From contig QXJR01000004.1 in assembly GCA_020975725.1 (NCBI GenBank), forward strand, positions 186,001-250,000: 64,000 nt of DNA, given 5' to 3'. Made by a program: the position numbers and the translations under genes. The notes beneath the pieces are model-generated. The model made no database searches, had not been told where the DNA came from, and saw nothing but the letters and a program-made list of their open reading frames with translations. The stretch comes from Picocystis sp. L7 (Eukaryota > Chlorophyta > Picocystophyceae > Picocystales > Picocystaceae). This document shows positions 43,653 through 53,500 of this stretch, piece after piece. Within the stretch, counting starts at the first letter, position 1. The number at the start of each line of letters is the position of its first letter.

Positions 43653-45083
43653 ATGGAAGAAGCCGTCCAGGCGACCTGCGCCAAACAAGGCAAGAAGCTG
43701 GAAGAGGTCACGCAACTGTGCCTCGACAGCTCGTGCAAGTCCACCCACATCAAGGTACGTGTTGCGAGCAAACGGACGTGGGATGGGGAAAAGAAGAAGG
43801 ACGAACACGCAGATGAAGAGCGGTTGGAACGACGGTCACGAAAACGATGCGTAGAAAACCACCTCCGCGTAGAGCCGGTTGCGAGAAACCACAACCTCCC
43901 GATGTCCCAACCGATTGCACGATCGAAAAACGCGGGAGTGGAAAACGTGGATGGAGCGGAAAAGGCGCACGAGACGAATGTCCTCGACGAGCAGGGAATT
44001 CGACGGAAAAAGAACTTCTTGCGCCGGAAGTAGACCCACGTTCGAAGGAAGCGTGCGAAACCGTTGCCGACGGATTCGCGTCGGGGACGTCGGGTCGAAC
44101 CACTGGTCTCGACGGCTGACGTTTCGAACTCGACCCCGTTGCGAAATTCGAAAAAACAGGGAATCGATAAATGCACCAATCTGGAAGAGCTCTCGCTGGT
44201 CGAGCTGGGATTGCAGACGCTCGAAGGGTTCCCAATGCTGCCGAACCTAGTGCTGCTCATCCTCAGCGACAACTTCATCTCGGGAGGATTGGATGCCCTC
44301 GCCGAACTCCCTAGCCTTGAAGAACTCAACCTGAGCAACAACAAGATAGCCTCACTGGACGACCTGAAACCGCTGGCACCCATGGGACTCATATCTCTGG
44401 ATCTGTACCAGTGCCCGATCGTGAAAAATGTTGGCGTGAACTATCGCGAAGAGGTGTTCAAGCTCCTTCCAGGTCTCAAGTTTCTCGACAATTACGACAA
44501 AAACAACGTTGAAAGGAACCTCGACGACGAAGAAAACGACGACGATGAAGAGCAGGACGATTATGAAGACGAGGACGAGGACGAAGACGACGAACGTGTC
44601 GCGGTCACTACCCAAGACGAGGACGACGAAGATGACGAGGACGACAACGAGGACGACGACGACGAGGAGGACGATGAAGAAGGCGAAGAAGACGATGATT
44701 TTGTTCAGCTAGACGACGACGACGAGGAGGATGAAGATGATGCGAATGGTGAGAAGTTCGTCGGCGAGGACTTTGACGACGAGGATGACGAGGAGGAGGA
44801 TATCAGGGCTGCCGGTGGGGAAGATGAACTGGCCGACATCGATGACATGGACTTCCCTGAGGCCGATGAAGACGAAGGAGAGGAGTACGGGACGGAAAGA
44901 CTGGTCGGTGAGCTTGCCAATGACGATGACGACGACGAGGGGTTTGAGCCAATCGATGAGAATCCAGAATCTGAAGATATTGATGAGGAGGATGACGAGA
45001 GCGGACCCTCTGCATTGAAGAGAAAGCGTGGCTTTGAGGATGACGACGACCTGGATGACGAAGACGATGATGACGATGAGTAG
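43653..45083 (+). CDS. ANP32: ANP32-like acidic leucine-rich nuclear phosphoprotein
   Basis: Two exons, 43653-43754 and 44160-45083, across a 405-nt GT-AG intron in phase 0; 341 residues. Exon 1 is MEEAVQATCAKQGKKLEEVT through SSCKSTHIK. Exon 2 carries leucine-rich repeats (LEELSLVELGLQTLEGFPML, LILSDNFISGGLDALAELPS, LNLSNNKIASLDDLKPL) and the LRR cap (YREEVFKLLPGLKFLDNYD). From about residue 150 to the end it is almost all Asp/Glu, about twice the usual acidic tail (human ANP32A has 249 residues). It ends with RKRGFEDDDDLDDEDD, a possible nuclear signal (KRKR) inside acid. The family binds histones and PP2A and chaperones H2A.Z. Confidence 0.92.
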
Positions 45084-45145
45084 GGAGGGTGCAGGGATTC
45101 AGTTGCACGATTGTCCAACAGCCCCTCTTGCTGCCCCGTCATTTG

Positions 45146-45151
45146 AATAAA
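45146..45151 (+). terminator. AATAAA polyadenylation signal of ANP32
   Basis: AATAAA lies 63 bp after the ANP32 stop and before the convergent Deg5-like 3' end at 45224. Confidence 0.55.
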
Positions 45152-45223
45152 GACCTGCCCAGTCCACCTCAGATGGTCACGGGGGCATCATTCACTTACA
45201 ATGGGCAGCACAGAAGCCACAGA

Positions 45224-46087
45224 TTAGTTTGCTTTATTGATTCCATTGGCAAGGATTGCATTGACAGCCTCCGAGACAGCATCGACAGGCACTGCAAAGT
45301 TGACACCGCTACTTCGACCTGTGTCTTTCCTGGTGTAAGTTGCTGTGTTCATCCCAATGAGTATCCCCGAGGAGTTCAAGAGTGCCCCCCCCGAGTTCCC
45401 GCGGGAGATGGCTGCATCTGTCTGGATTGCCCCAGTTATTTGCATTCCGTTGGGTGATGGAAAGCTCCGGTTCAAACCGCTGATGATCCCGCAGGTCAGT
45501 GTGTTGGACAATCCGTAGGGATTTCCTATTGCGAAGGCCCATTGTCCGACCCTCAGGTCTCGTGCCGTCCCGATTCGGACAGCGTTGAGGCTGGAGGGTT
45601 CCAAGTCCACCTTGAGCAGAGCAACATCCAAGCTTCTTTTCGTTCCGACAACTTGCGCATCGACCTGATCTTGCACTTGGCTCGTGCTGGTTCCAGGCAA
45701 GGACACTTTCACCCTTTGGTTTCCCGTGGTGTCTTGGACCACTTTTTCCACGACGTGATAGTTGGTAACGACGTGTCCCGCTTGGTCCCACACGATTCCA
45801 CTCCCGACCCCATCGATCACCGTTTCTTTTCCTTTCCTTTCTTCGATCAGCACCGCGACGCAGGAGCCGGATCCCGTTTCGTAGACGGCTTCGGCGACGT
45901 CCTGATCCACGAGGTACCCTTCGGCAGGTGGGGGCAACTTCGCGGCCACGTAGAGCAGCGGCACGGTTCCCAAGCACCTCCTTCTCCTCCACCTTTCCTT
46001 CTTCCTCTTGCTGTCCACCTTGTGGTTTCCCCTGGTCGTCCTTGTGGCCTTCCCTTTCCCCGCTTTCATCCCCAGGATCGTCCGCAT
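45224..46087 (-). CDS. Deg5-like (HtrA family) serine protease without PDZ domain
   Basis: 287 residues from the ATG at 46087. The protease domain has all three catalytic blocks: VVTNYHVVEK (His), LDVALLKVDL (Asp), SRGNSGGALLN (Ser), plus GQWAFAIGNPYGLSNTLTCG. It ends right after the protease fold (AVNAILANGINKAN), so there is no PDZ domain, as in plant Deg5, a thylakoid-lumen partner of Deg8 in photosystem II repair. The N-terminus is Lys/Arg-rich, then RRRRCLGTVPLLYVAAKLPPP, like a twin-arginine lumen signal. The transit part looks short, so a further 5' exon may exist beyond the Harbinger element that begins 94 bp upstream. Confidence 0.85.
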   Translation of the reverse strand: MRTILGMKAGKGKATRTTRGNHKVDSKRKKERWRRRRCLGTVPLLYVAAKLPPPAEGYLVDQDVAEAVYETGSGSCVAVLIEERKGKETVIDGVGSGIVWDQAGHVVTNYHVVEKVVQDTTGNQRVKVSLPGTSTSQVQDQVDAQVVGTKRSLDVALLKVDLEPSSLNAVRIGTARDLRVGQWAFAIGNPYGLSNTLTCGIISGLNRSFPSPNGMQITGAIQTDAAISRGNSGGALLNSSGILIGMNTATYTRKDTGRSSGVNFAVPVDAVSEAVNAILANGINKAN

Positions 46088-46180
46088 GTCCGTCGGGTGG
46101 TGGTCCCAACTGCTTCGATCGATCGGATGGGATCTCCATCCACGTGGGTGGGTTCGTCCAAGGGTTGTGACCACGGGTCA

Positions 46181-46230
46181 ACCCAGGGAGGATTTCTGCG
46201 ATTGGGTCAACAGGGATTTTGGTGCAACTC
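46181..46230 (+). repeat. Left terminal inverted repeat of the Harbinger element
   Basis: 50 bp starting ACCCAGGGAGGATTTCTGCG and ending GGTGCAACTC. Its reverse complement is identical to 49991-50040. Confidence 0.9.
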
Positions 46231-46530
46231 ATTTCGGGTGTTGATGTTCCCCCTTTTTCCGAGGGTCCGTGGGCTTCTGATTCCGGACCAACTGGAATGG
46301 TGCAACCGGGACGTCCTCTGCGGCACTTGTCGAAATTTCGATTGTTCGTGAACTGGCGGGAAGGTCGGGTGGGCAGGGACGACCGTCGGCCCATGCGCCG
46401 ATGGCGATGACGCATGTTCCTGTGACGGTCGATCCAACAGGTGTGTTCGGTTCTGCGGAACGACGGTTCCTACAGTCGTCCACAGTGGAATACTAACGGT
46501 CGGCTCTCACGCGGAACGCATGCAACAGGA

Positions 46531-47511
46531 ATGGGCGGTGTCGACGGCAAGCCTTTGCCGACAGATGTTACCCGTGAGAGCGCGCAACATCCGTCGGCAG
46601 AGAAGAACGTCGACGTCGAAAGGGACGAGGAGCGTGGCCCCAACGCCGGCGATCCTGAGAGGAATGCGAACAAAGCCGGTGCGAACGCGTCCGCGCAGAA
46701 TCGCGGTCGGACTTGGACGCTCGCGCACCAGAAGGCGCTCCTCCGAACCGTCCTAGACGAGGAATGTTGCTTATTCGAGAAAGTCTCGAATGTGGAGAAG
46801 AATAGCGCGTGGAAGCTGCTGCTGGAACGGCTGCGGGGATCGTACCCTGACCTCTTCGGCGGTTGGGTATTGCAGCGAAAAGTGGTGCAGAGGCAATTGA
46901 TGGATATCATCCGCCTGCACCGCGACAACGAGCAGGAAGCGTTGCGAGCGACTGGTCGCGGAGGAGGAAGAGTGGACGAGGAACTCGCCCAGCTGTGCGA
47001 GGAGGTCAGCGAAAGGATGGAGGAGGCGGAGGCGAGGAAAGGAGCGGAGGCCAGCCAGAAAAATCTGGCTCGCGAGGAGAAGGAGCGACTTGGCGAACTC
47101 CTGCGGGAGCACCAATTGCAGCGCGGCGGGAAGCGAAAGCAATCGACGTCGCCTACCAGCACGTCGCCGGACGAGGCTGCTGGGCGTGCTGGTGGGCGAC
47201 GTCGTCGCTCTTCCGCGACGACGGAACGAGAAGGACGGATCACTTGCTTCCGCGAGGAGCTTAAGGTGATGCGCCGAGAAAGAGCGTACGACCGAGCAGT
47301 GAGGGAGTACGACGTGCAGTCAAGATTGTTCTGCAAGAATCCGGTTCACTTCCCGGAGCCGCTACCACTAGAGGAATACATTGCGCGGCACCTGGAGGGA
47401 CATTCCACCATCACAACTTCTTTGACGTGCGCGCGTTCGACGCAAGTCGAAGAAGTGGAAGTGGAAGTCGAATCTCCAAACAAGGAGCGAAGTGGGAAAG
47501 ACTATTCGTAG
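46531..47511 (+). CDS. Harbinger accessory Myb/SANT-like DNA-binding protein
   Basis: 326 residues from the ATG at 46531. A Myb/SANT-like trihelical region lies at about 60-130 (GRTWTLAHQKALLRTVLDEE, KNSAWKLLLERLRGSYP). A coiled-coil Glu/Arg-rich segment (SERMEEAEARKGAEASQKN) and a basic linker follow. In Harbinger elements this protein brings the transposase to the nucleus and to the DNA ends. It is the only other gene between the inverted repeats besides the transposase. No break seen. Confidence 0.7.
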   Translation: MGGVDGKPLPTDVTRESAQHPSAEKNVDVERDEERGPNAGDPERNANKAGANASAQNRGRTWTLAHQKALLRTVLDEECCLFEKVSNVEKNSAWKLLLERLRGSYPDLFGGWVLQRKVVQRQLMDIIRLHRDNEQEALRATGRGGGRVDEELAQLCEEVSERMEEAEARKGAEASQKNLAREEKERLGELLREHQLQRGGKRKQSTSPTSTSPDEAAGRAGGRRRRSSATTEREGRITCFREELKVMRRERAYDRAVREYDVQSRLFCKNPVHFPEPLPLEEYIARHLEGHSTITTSLTCARSTQVEEVEVEVESPNKERSGKDYS

Positions 47512-47694
47512 AATATGAATGTAATGTTATAGCATCTAGTATTACAACAATTACCTACTGATGACATCCATTCCTTTCTTCAGAATCATTGTGCTTCCGT
47601 GGACACGCCATGTCCATGTCCAGGAGTACAAATCACTTGTAATGTAACAACTATTTGTTGCTAGACTCGCTCCCCACAACAAGCATTGCCCAAG

Positions 47695-48282
47695 CCTTCC
47701 TGCTGCTGTTCGTGCAATTCATGCTGCTGTCACGGAAGGAATCCTGCTGCTGCTGGAAGGAATGCTGCTGTCATGGAATGCCGCTGCTGCTGGAAGGAAT
47801 TCTACTGCTGTCATGGAATGCTGCTGCTGGAAGGAATGCTGCTGCTGCTGCCATGGAATGCCGCTGTTGGAAGGAATGCTGCTGCTGCTGTCATGGAATG
47901 CCGCTGTTGGAAGGAATGCTGCTGCTGCTGTCATGGAATGCTACTGCTGGAAGGAATGCTGCTGCTGCTGCTGTCATGGAATGCCGCTGTTGCTGGAAGG
48001 AATGCTGCTGCTGTCATGGAATGCCGCTGCTGCTGCTGTCATGGAATGCTGCTGCTGGAATGCTGCTGCTGGAATGGAATGCCGCTGTTGGAAGGAATGC
48101 TGCTGCTGCTGTCATGGAATGCCGCTGTTGGAAGGAATGCTGCTGCTGCTGTCATGGAATGCTGCTGCTGGAATGCCGCTGCTGCTGCTGTCATGGAATG
48201 CTGCTGCTGCTGGAATGCCACTGCTGTTGGAAGGAATGCTACTGCTGTCATGGAATGCCGCTGCTGCTGGAAGGAGGAAGTT
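47695..48282. repeat. CTG/GGAATG minisatellite inside the Harbinger element
   Basis: About 590 bp of imperfect units of roughly 40 bp built from GGAATG, (CTG)n and TCATGGAATGCCGCTGTTGG. It is open in several frames (Leu/Cys/Ala-rich one way, Gln/Ser-rich the other), which explains long ORFs here that are not genes. Confidence 0.9.
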
Positions 48283-48502
48283 GAAGCCAAATACGTTAAT
48301 AGAAACTGTCGTTGTTGATGGTGTGCAAGGCGAAGACGACACTGCGTCTTGCACATCCTTTTTGCTCCGAAGTTTCTTTTTTTTTGTCCACGAATGTCTG
48401 GAATGGCAACTTCGTCTCTTTGTTTTCTCCTTCCTAGCTGCGATCCGTGTTCTCTCCTACGCGAAAAGAAGAACACGAACGTAGAAAAAAAGAACGTCAG
48501 CC

Positions 48503-49825
48503 TCACGAACAAAGACAACATCGCTCGTGCACGCTCCAACCGCACGTACCGTCTCCAGCCCGAGAGATCATCCTCTCGTATTCCTGCAGCGTCGGCGGTG
48601 CGATGCCGAGGTAGTCGGTGGTGACGCCACCACAAAGACACGTGTGAAAGTTAGTCAATAATGCGGCGATCACATCCTCCTTACCCGTTTGACGCAGCAT
48701 GATCGGACGTCTCGTTTTATCGCCCACGAGCGGCCAGAGCTGCTCGATTTTCCCAAACATCCATTCCACTGTTTGCCGGAACGAACTCATCTCCTCGTTG
48801 AAGGCCGCCTCACTCGCACTGAGGGCTCCGCGGTTGCCTCGATGCGGCCTGTGGATCACCGTTGACAGGGAGTAGGCCGCGTCTCCGTAGATGCTGACTG
48901 TACATCCAAGCCTTCGGCTGATGTTCCGCAGCCGATCCTCCACATTCGATCGACGTAAGATGTTCCCGTCTCCAGCCGAGCCTGCATGTGGACCATCGTA
49001 GTCCCCAATCATGAAATTGGAGAGGACCACCGCCTGGTACTTCGTTGCGTGCATCCTCTTCCAGCCATTATACGCGGCGTCCTCTCCTTCGGTTGGTCTT
49101 CGAATCTTGAAGATCGTTCCATCGATGAAGCCGCAGCACGTGGGAATGAGGCACCCTTGCTGGTGCAACTCCCGTGCCAATCGCGGGAGCTCATCCTCCC
49201 ACACCTCCAATCGCAAAGCTCGCTTCGCATAAGGGTAGATGTGATCAAGCATTGCGTTGTGCAGCTCCGAGATCGCAGTCGGCAAGCGATCGAATGTTGC
49301 ACTGAGGTGACTTAGATTCTCCAAGCTTGCGAGGCGTCGCAACATCACCAACATTCCTTCCTCGCCCGTGAAGACCCGTCCAGATCCCGGCACTTTGATG
49401 ATGGGCGGTACTTGCAGGATCCGCATCAATTCGCGCACCTCCCAGCCTACGAAGCGGCAGTGTTGCCTCAACCACTCATCGTCCAAGTCGGCGATGGCGC
49501 GCGGGACGTTTCCAATAGCGCATGCGTAATTCCAGTACCGCTCCGCCTCCCTCAAGTCCTCCAAGCAGTCGTCCATGGCCTGGACGATCATTTCGAGTAT
49601 GACGACAACGTCATCTCGATATTCCTGGAACTGGGTGAACTCCACGAAGAGTTCCGACAGCTCGTCGAACTCTTCGCGGAGCTCCCTACGCTCCAGCGCG
49701 CTCCCCATCCTGGACGGCATGTCCGCGATCGAATCGTCGGCTTCCCGCCGATCGGTTTTCGAACCACGAGGACGAGCCCCTCCGAGGACGTAAACCCTGT
49801 TGCACCGATTTTCCTCGAAGGCCAT
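48503..49825 (-). CDS. PIF/Harbinger transposase (DDE_Tnp_4)
   Basis: 440 residues from the ATG at 49825. DDE blocks: CGFIDGTIFKIRRP (first Asp), CTVSIYGDAAYSLSTVI (second Asp), FRQTVEWMFGKIEQLWPLV (Glu). Upstream is an N-terminal region with heptad-like leucines. This is the standard Harbinger nuclease order and the frame is unbroken, so the element could have moved recently. The ORF can be read up to 50002 through the terminal repeats, which is not meaningful. Confidence 0.88.
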   Translation of the reverse strand: MAFEENRCNRVYVLGGARPRGSKTDRREADDSIADMPSRMGSALERRELREEFDELSELFVEFTQFQEYRDDVVVILEMIVQAMDDCLEDLREAERYWNYACAIGNVPRAIADLDDEWLRQHCRFVGWEVRELMRILQVPPIIKVPGSGRVFTGEEGMLVMLRRLASLENLSHLSATFDRLPTAISELHNAMLDHIYPYAKRALRLEVWEDELPRLARELHQQGCLIPTCCGFIDGTIFKIRRPTEGEDAAYNGWKRMHATKYQAVVLSNFMIGDYDGPHAGSAGDGNILRRSNVEDRLRNISRRLGCTVSIYGDAAYSLSTVIHRPHRGNRGALSASEAAFNEEMSSFRQTVEWMFGKIEQLWPLVGDKTRRPIMLRQTGKEDVIAALLTNFHTCLCGGVTTDYLGIAPPTLQEYERMISRAGDGTCGWSVHERCCLCS

Positions 49826-49903
49826 GGTTAAATGCGACGGGTTAATCGACCAATCCGTCGACAGTCCTCCCCCGGGTTCGACGGTTGGCGTAGGGCCGAA
49901 AAC

Positions 49904-50005
49904 CATTTTGGTGCAACTCAGGGGCCTCGAGTTGCACCAAAATCTCATTTTGGTGCAACTCGACCCCGGGCGGGTCGAGAAAAAACTCTCGAGTTGCACC
50001 AAAAT
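49904..50005. repeat. Subterminal repeats of the right Harbinger end
   Basis: Four copies of TTTTGGTGCAACTC or its reverse complement at about 49904-49918, 49928-49942, 49947-49960 and 49991-50005. The left end has one copy in the inverted repeat. Such subterminal motifs usually bind the transposase or its Myb-like partner. Confidence 0.7.
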
Positions 50006-50040
50006 CCCTGTTGACCCAATCGCAGAAATCCTCCCTGGGT
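49991..50040 (-). repeat. Right terminal inverted repeat of the Harbinger element
   Basis: 50 bp, exact reverse complement of 46181-46230. Confidence 0.9.
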
Positions 50041-50087
50041 GGAAAAGAGACGCCCACCCCTCCCGAAAGGGGGGAGATGGGGCGGTC

Positions 50088-50537
50088 TGTTGTCCGAATA
50101 GTCTTTCTCAGTGGGTTTTGGGTGAGAGAGATCGATAATTATCACCAGTAATTCACTACCTAGTATTACAGTTCAACTCACGAGCGTGTGAGTCACAAAC
50201 CAGGTTCCAAGTTTGACTGTACGTGTGTTCCAACGGTTCCAGTTGCCGTGCTCTTCAGGTCTTCTCGTAGGCTCACGAGTCCAACACAGCAGCAAGCGTC
50301 CACACTTCTCTCTACCAATCCCTTCTGACACTCCACTGGAGTATATCAGGTGGGGGGCAGTGCTACAGTCCCATGCACTACAAGCTACCTACCACTGCAG
50401 TCTTCTGTGACGGGGTGACCCAGTCCCTTCGATCCCTTCCGAGACTCGAAACCACCGGGGTGGGAGTATCTTCTCCGAACTGGGGTGACTCGAGTGAACC
50501 ATCATGATTGTACCGAGGTACAGCCAATTGACTAACA
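50088..50537 (-). repeat. Copia LTR (3' LTR in element orientation)
   Basis: 450 bp, starts TGTTGTCCG and ends GACTAACA as read on the plus strand. It matches 54644-55093 over its length. Confidence 0.95.
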
Positions 50538-50555
50538 CTCCCCCTCAATCATGAT

Positions 50556-53500
50556 TCACTCTTGTTTCTTCACAACATGAAGAGCATCTCTGATCTCTTC
50601 AAATCTTGATGATGGCAATATCTTCGTGAGATAATCTGCCAACATGATGTCCGTGGGACAGTAGTGAAATTTCACTTCACCACGCACTGCACGTTCTCGT
50701 ATAAAGTGATGCTGGATGTCAATGTGCTTTGATCTGGAAACTGAATTCAGATCATTGATCATCCTCAAAGTAGCTTGGTTGTCATTCAGTATTGGGATGC
50801 CATCCCAAGTACCGTTCATCAAACTTCCCAAGAAGTTTCTGATCCACAGTGCTTCTTTCACGCAAGCACTCACAGCCATGTATTCTGCTTCTGCAGTGCT
50901 AGTGGCAACAGTCTTCTGCAACTTGCTATACCATGCCACCAGGCTTCCATTCAGCAGGAACAAGAAACCAGTCCTGGACCTCCTTGTGTCCACATCGGTT
51001 CCAAAATCAGAATCACAGTATCTTGTCAACTCCAAACCCATTTCTGCATTTGCTGATACAGGTTCATGCTGACCAAGACACAGACCATGTGTTCTGGTTC
51101 CTTTCAAGTACTTCAGTACTCTCTTTGCTGCTTTCCAGTGTTCCTGAGCAGGCTTGCTCATGTATCTGGATAGCACCGCTGCTGCATGGGCAATATCAGG
51201 CCGTACCGTTGTTGACAAATAAAGCAATTGTCCAACCAACTGCTGGTACTGCACAACCAATTCCTCATCACTTTCTTCCTTTCCTTGTTTCATGCATTCA
51301 GAGAGTGGCACTCTACTCTCCTTTGCATTCTCCATTCCAAACTTCTCCAGCATCTTGTCAATCTTTGCAGCTTCTGACAAGTGTATCATCCTGCTTTTTC
51401 TGTTCCTGGTCATGACCATACCACAGAACAAGTGAGCAGGCCCCAAGTGTCTTGCATCAAACTTACTACACAGTCCATCAATGACCTTCTGCAGTAATGT
51501 TTTGTCACTTGAAGCCAGCAGGATATCATCCACATACACACATATGTAGCACACTGAAGTATCTGACCTGCAGAGCAGCACAGATTCTTCAACACCGTTG
51601 CACGCACAGCCCAGCACCTCTTTCAGGGTAGTGGTCAGTAGCTTGTTCCACATCCTTGGTGCTTGCTTCAGGCCATACAAGCTTTTCTTAAGCTTCAACA
51701 CCTTTCCTGGTACAGGTTGTACCCCTTCTGGAAACTTCATGTAGATATCTTCCACAAGATCTGCATTCAGAAAAGCAGTCTTGATATCCAGTTGTTCAAG
51801 TTCCAGGTCTTGCACAGCTGCTACTGTCAAGAACATTCTGAGTGCTGTTTTACTCACAACAGGTGCATATATTTCAGCAAAATCAATGCCTTCCCTTTGC
51901 TGAAAACCTTTGATCACCAGCCTCGCCTTGTAGCGTTCAACGTTACCGGCGGCATCTTTCTTGATCTTGAAGACCCACTTGGTCTCCAGCGCTTTTCTTC
52001 CAGCAGGGAGATCCGCAACTTTCCATGTATCAGACTCATACAACGATCTGATTTCATCTTCGACAGCCATTTTCCAAAGATCAGCGTCAGATCTTTCCAT
52101 GGCTTCTTCATAACCAGAAAAATCTGCAGAGAGCTTTTCAGATTCCACGTCTGCCTTCAAACCAAGAGCAAGTTTCCTGTAGTCAACGCCTTGTCGTTGC
52201 CTTAAATGATATTTTTCTGTACTTTGAAGTTCTCTTGTTTCGCTTGACGTTTCATTCTGTTCATTCTGATCCGTTAAGTTGGTTTCCTCATCAAAACGAC
52301 TTTCTGCACCAGAATCTGAAATAATTCCTGCATTTTTCACATTGTCATTTTCCAGGTCATGTGGTGCTGTTCCTTCCAGGTTTTCCTGTACTGTGGTATC
52401 AGCTATACCATCACCAACAACACTTTCCACACTGGTTTGACCACCTGTGACCATCTGATCACTGCTTTTACCGCTCTCCAGGAGCTGAGGGGGATTTTCT
52501 GCTTTTTCGGAAACATCGCTCAACGGGCGATTTCCAGGTTCAACAAGCAGATCAGGTATAACCAATTCTTGTGTTCCAAATGAACCAGGTAGCTTACCTG
52601 GCTCACTTTCGAAGAATTCTGCTGTCCTGGACAATACCAACTGTCCATTCACCAAAAATCTGTATGTGCTGCTGTTTTCATAACCAATGAAGACAGCTTC
52701 CTGGGCTCTTGGAGCCAACTTTCCTGACCTTTTCTCTTCAGGAACATGCACCAGGGCTTTGCAACCCCATACCTTCAACAGATTTAGGTCTATACTGCTG
52801 CCTGTCAGCAGTTCAGCCGGACTTTTATCACCAGTACCTTTTGCCGGTACCAGGTTCCTCACATAAGCAACAGTCCTGACTGCTTCACCCCACAATGGAT
52901 GGGGCATGTTGCTTTGTATCAGCAGGGCTCTTGTGCCCTCCATAAGTGTTCTGTTTAACCGTTCTGCTTGTCCATTCTGCTGAGGTTCATATCCAGCAGT
53001 CTTCTCATGGATGATTCCACGGTCCTTCAGCCACTCCATCAGTTCCTTGTTCAGGAACTCACTGCCTCTATCTGTTCTGATGGCTTTTACAGAACAACCT
53101 CCACGTTGCTCAAACCAACTGATAGTCTCCTTCACAAATCCTGCTGCTGCATCTTTGCTTGGTGCCAGGTGCACTTTGCAGGCTTTGGTGGCAGCATCCA
53201 CTGCAGTCACAACATACCTGTGACCTCCCAGTGCTTCAGGTTCTACTGGTCCCATAAGATCAAATGAGATCCTATCCAGTGGCTTGTAAGTCTGCTTGAT
53301 GGCTTGGTGTGGCTTCTGTGTCATCTTGGCCTGAGGACACACCACACATGGCTTGGGTAGCTGACTTGGCAGTCCCATGCTCTTCAACACAAACAAACTT
53401 GGATGACCAAGCCTGGCATGCCACAGTTCTGCATCTGTGAGCAGTGCCATTGATCCATCTTTTAGAGACTGTGCCAGCAGCTCTACTTCACCTTTCTTGA

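Larger units (their letters stand above)
46181..50040. mobile_element. PIF/Harbinger DNA transposon, looks whole
   Basis: 3,860 bp bounded by perfect 50-bp inverted repeats. It carries the two usual Harbinger genes in convergent orientation: a Myb/SANT-like DNA-binding protein (plus) and a DDE_Tnp_4 transposase (minus). Both reading frames are open with catalytic residues in place. A CTG-rich minisatellite lies between them. The flanking triplets (TCA left, GGA right) do not form the 3-bp target duplication expected for this superfamily. Confidence 0.85.

Noticed and set aside
43440-44033. Single long ORF as ANP32 start
   Set aside because: Only residues from 43653 to 43754 fit ANP32. The GT at 43755 and AG at 44158-44159 join the two parts cleanly.
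44705-45142. Poly-Ser ORF on the minus strand
   Set aside because: Exact antisense of the Asp/Glu tail of ANP32 (GAC/GAG codons read back as Ser/Phe); no independent support.
47655-48484. Leu/Cys-rich proteins of 200-240 residues
   Set aside because: They come from the CTG/GGAATG minisatellite, which is open in all plus frames.
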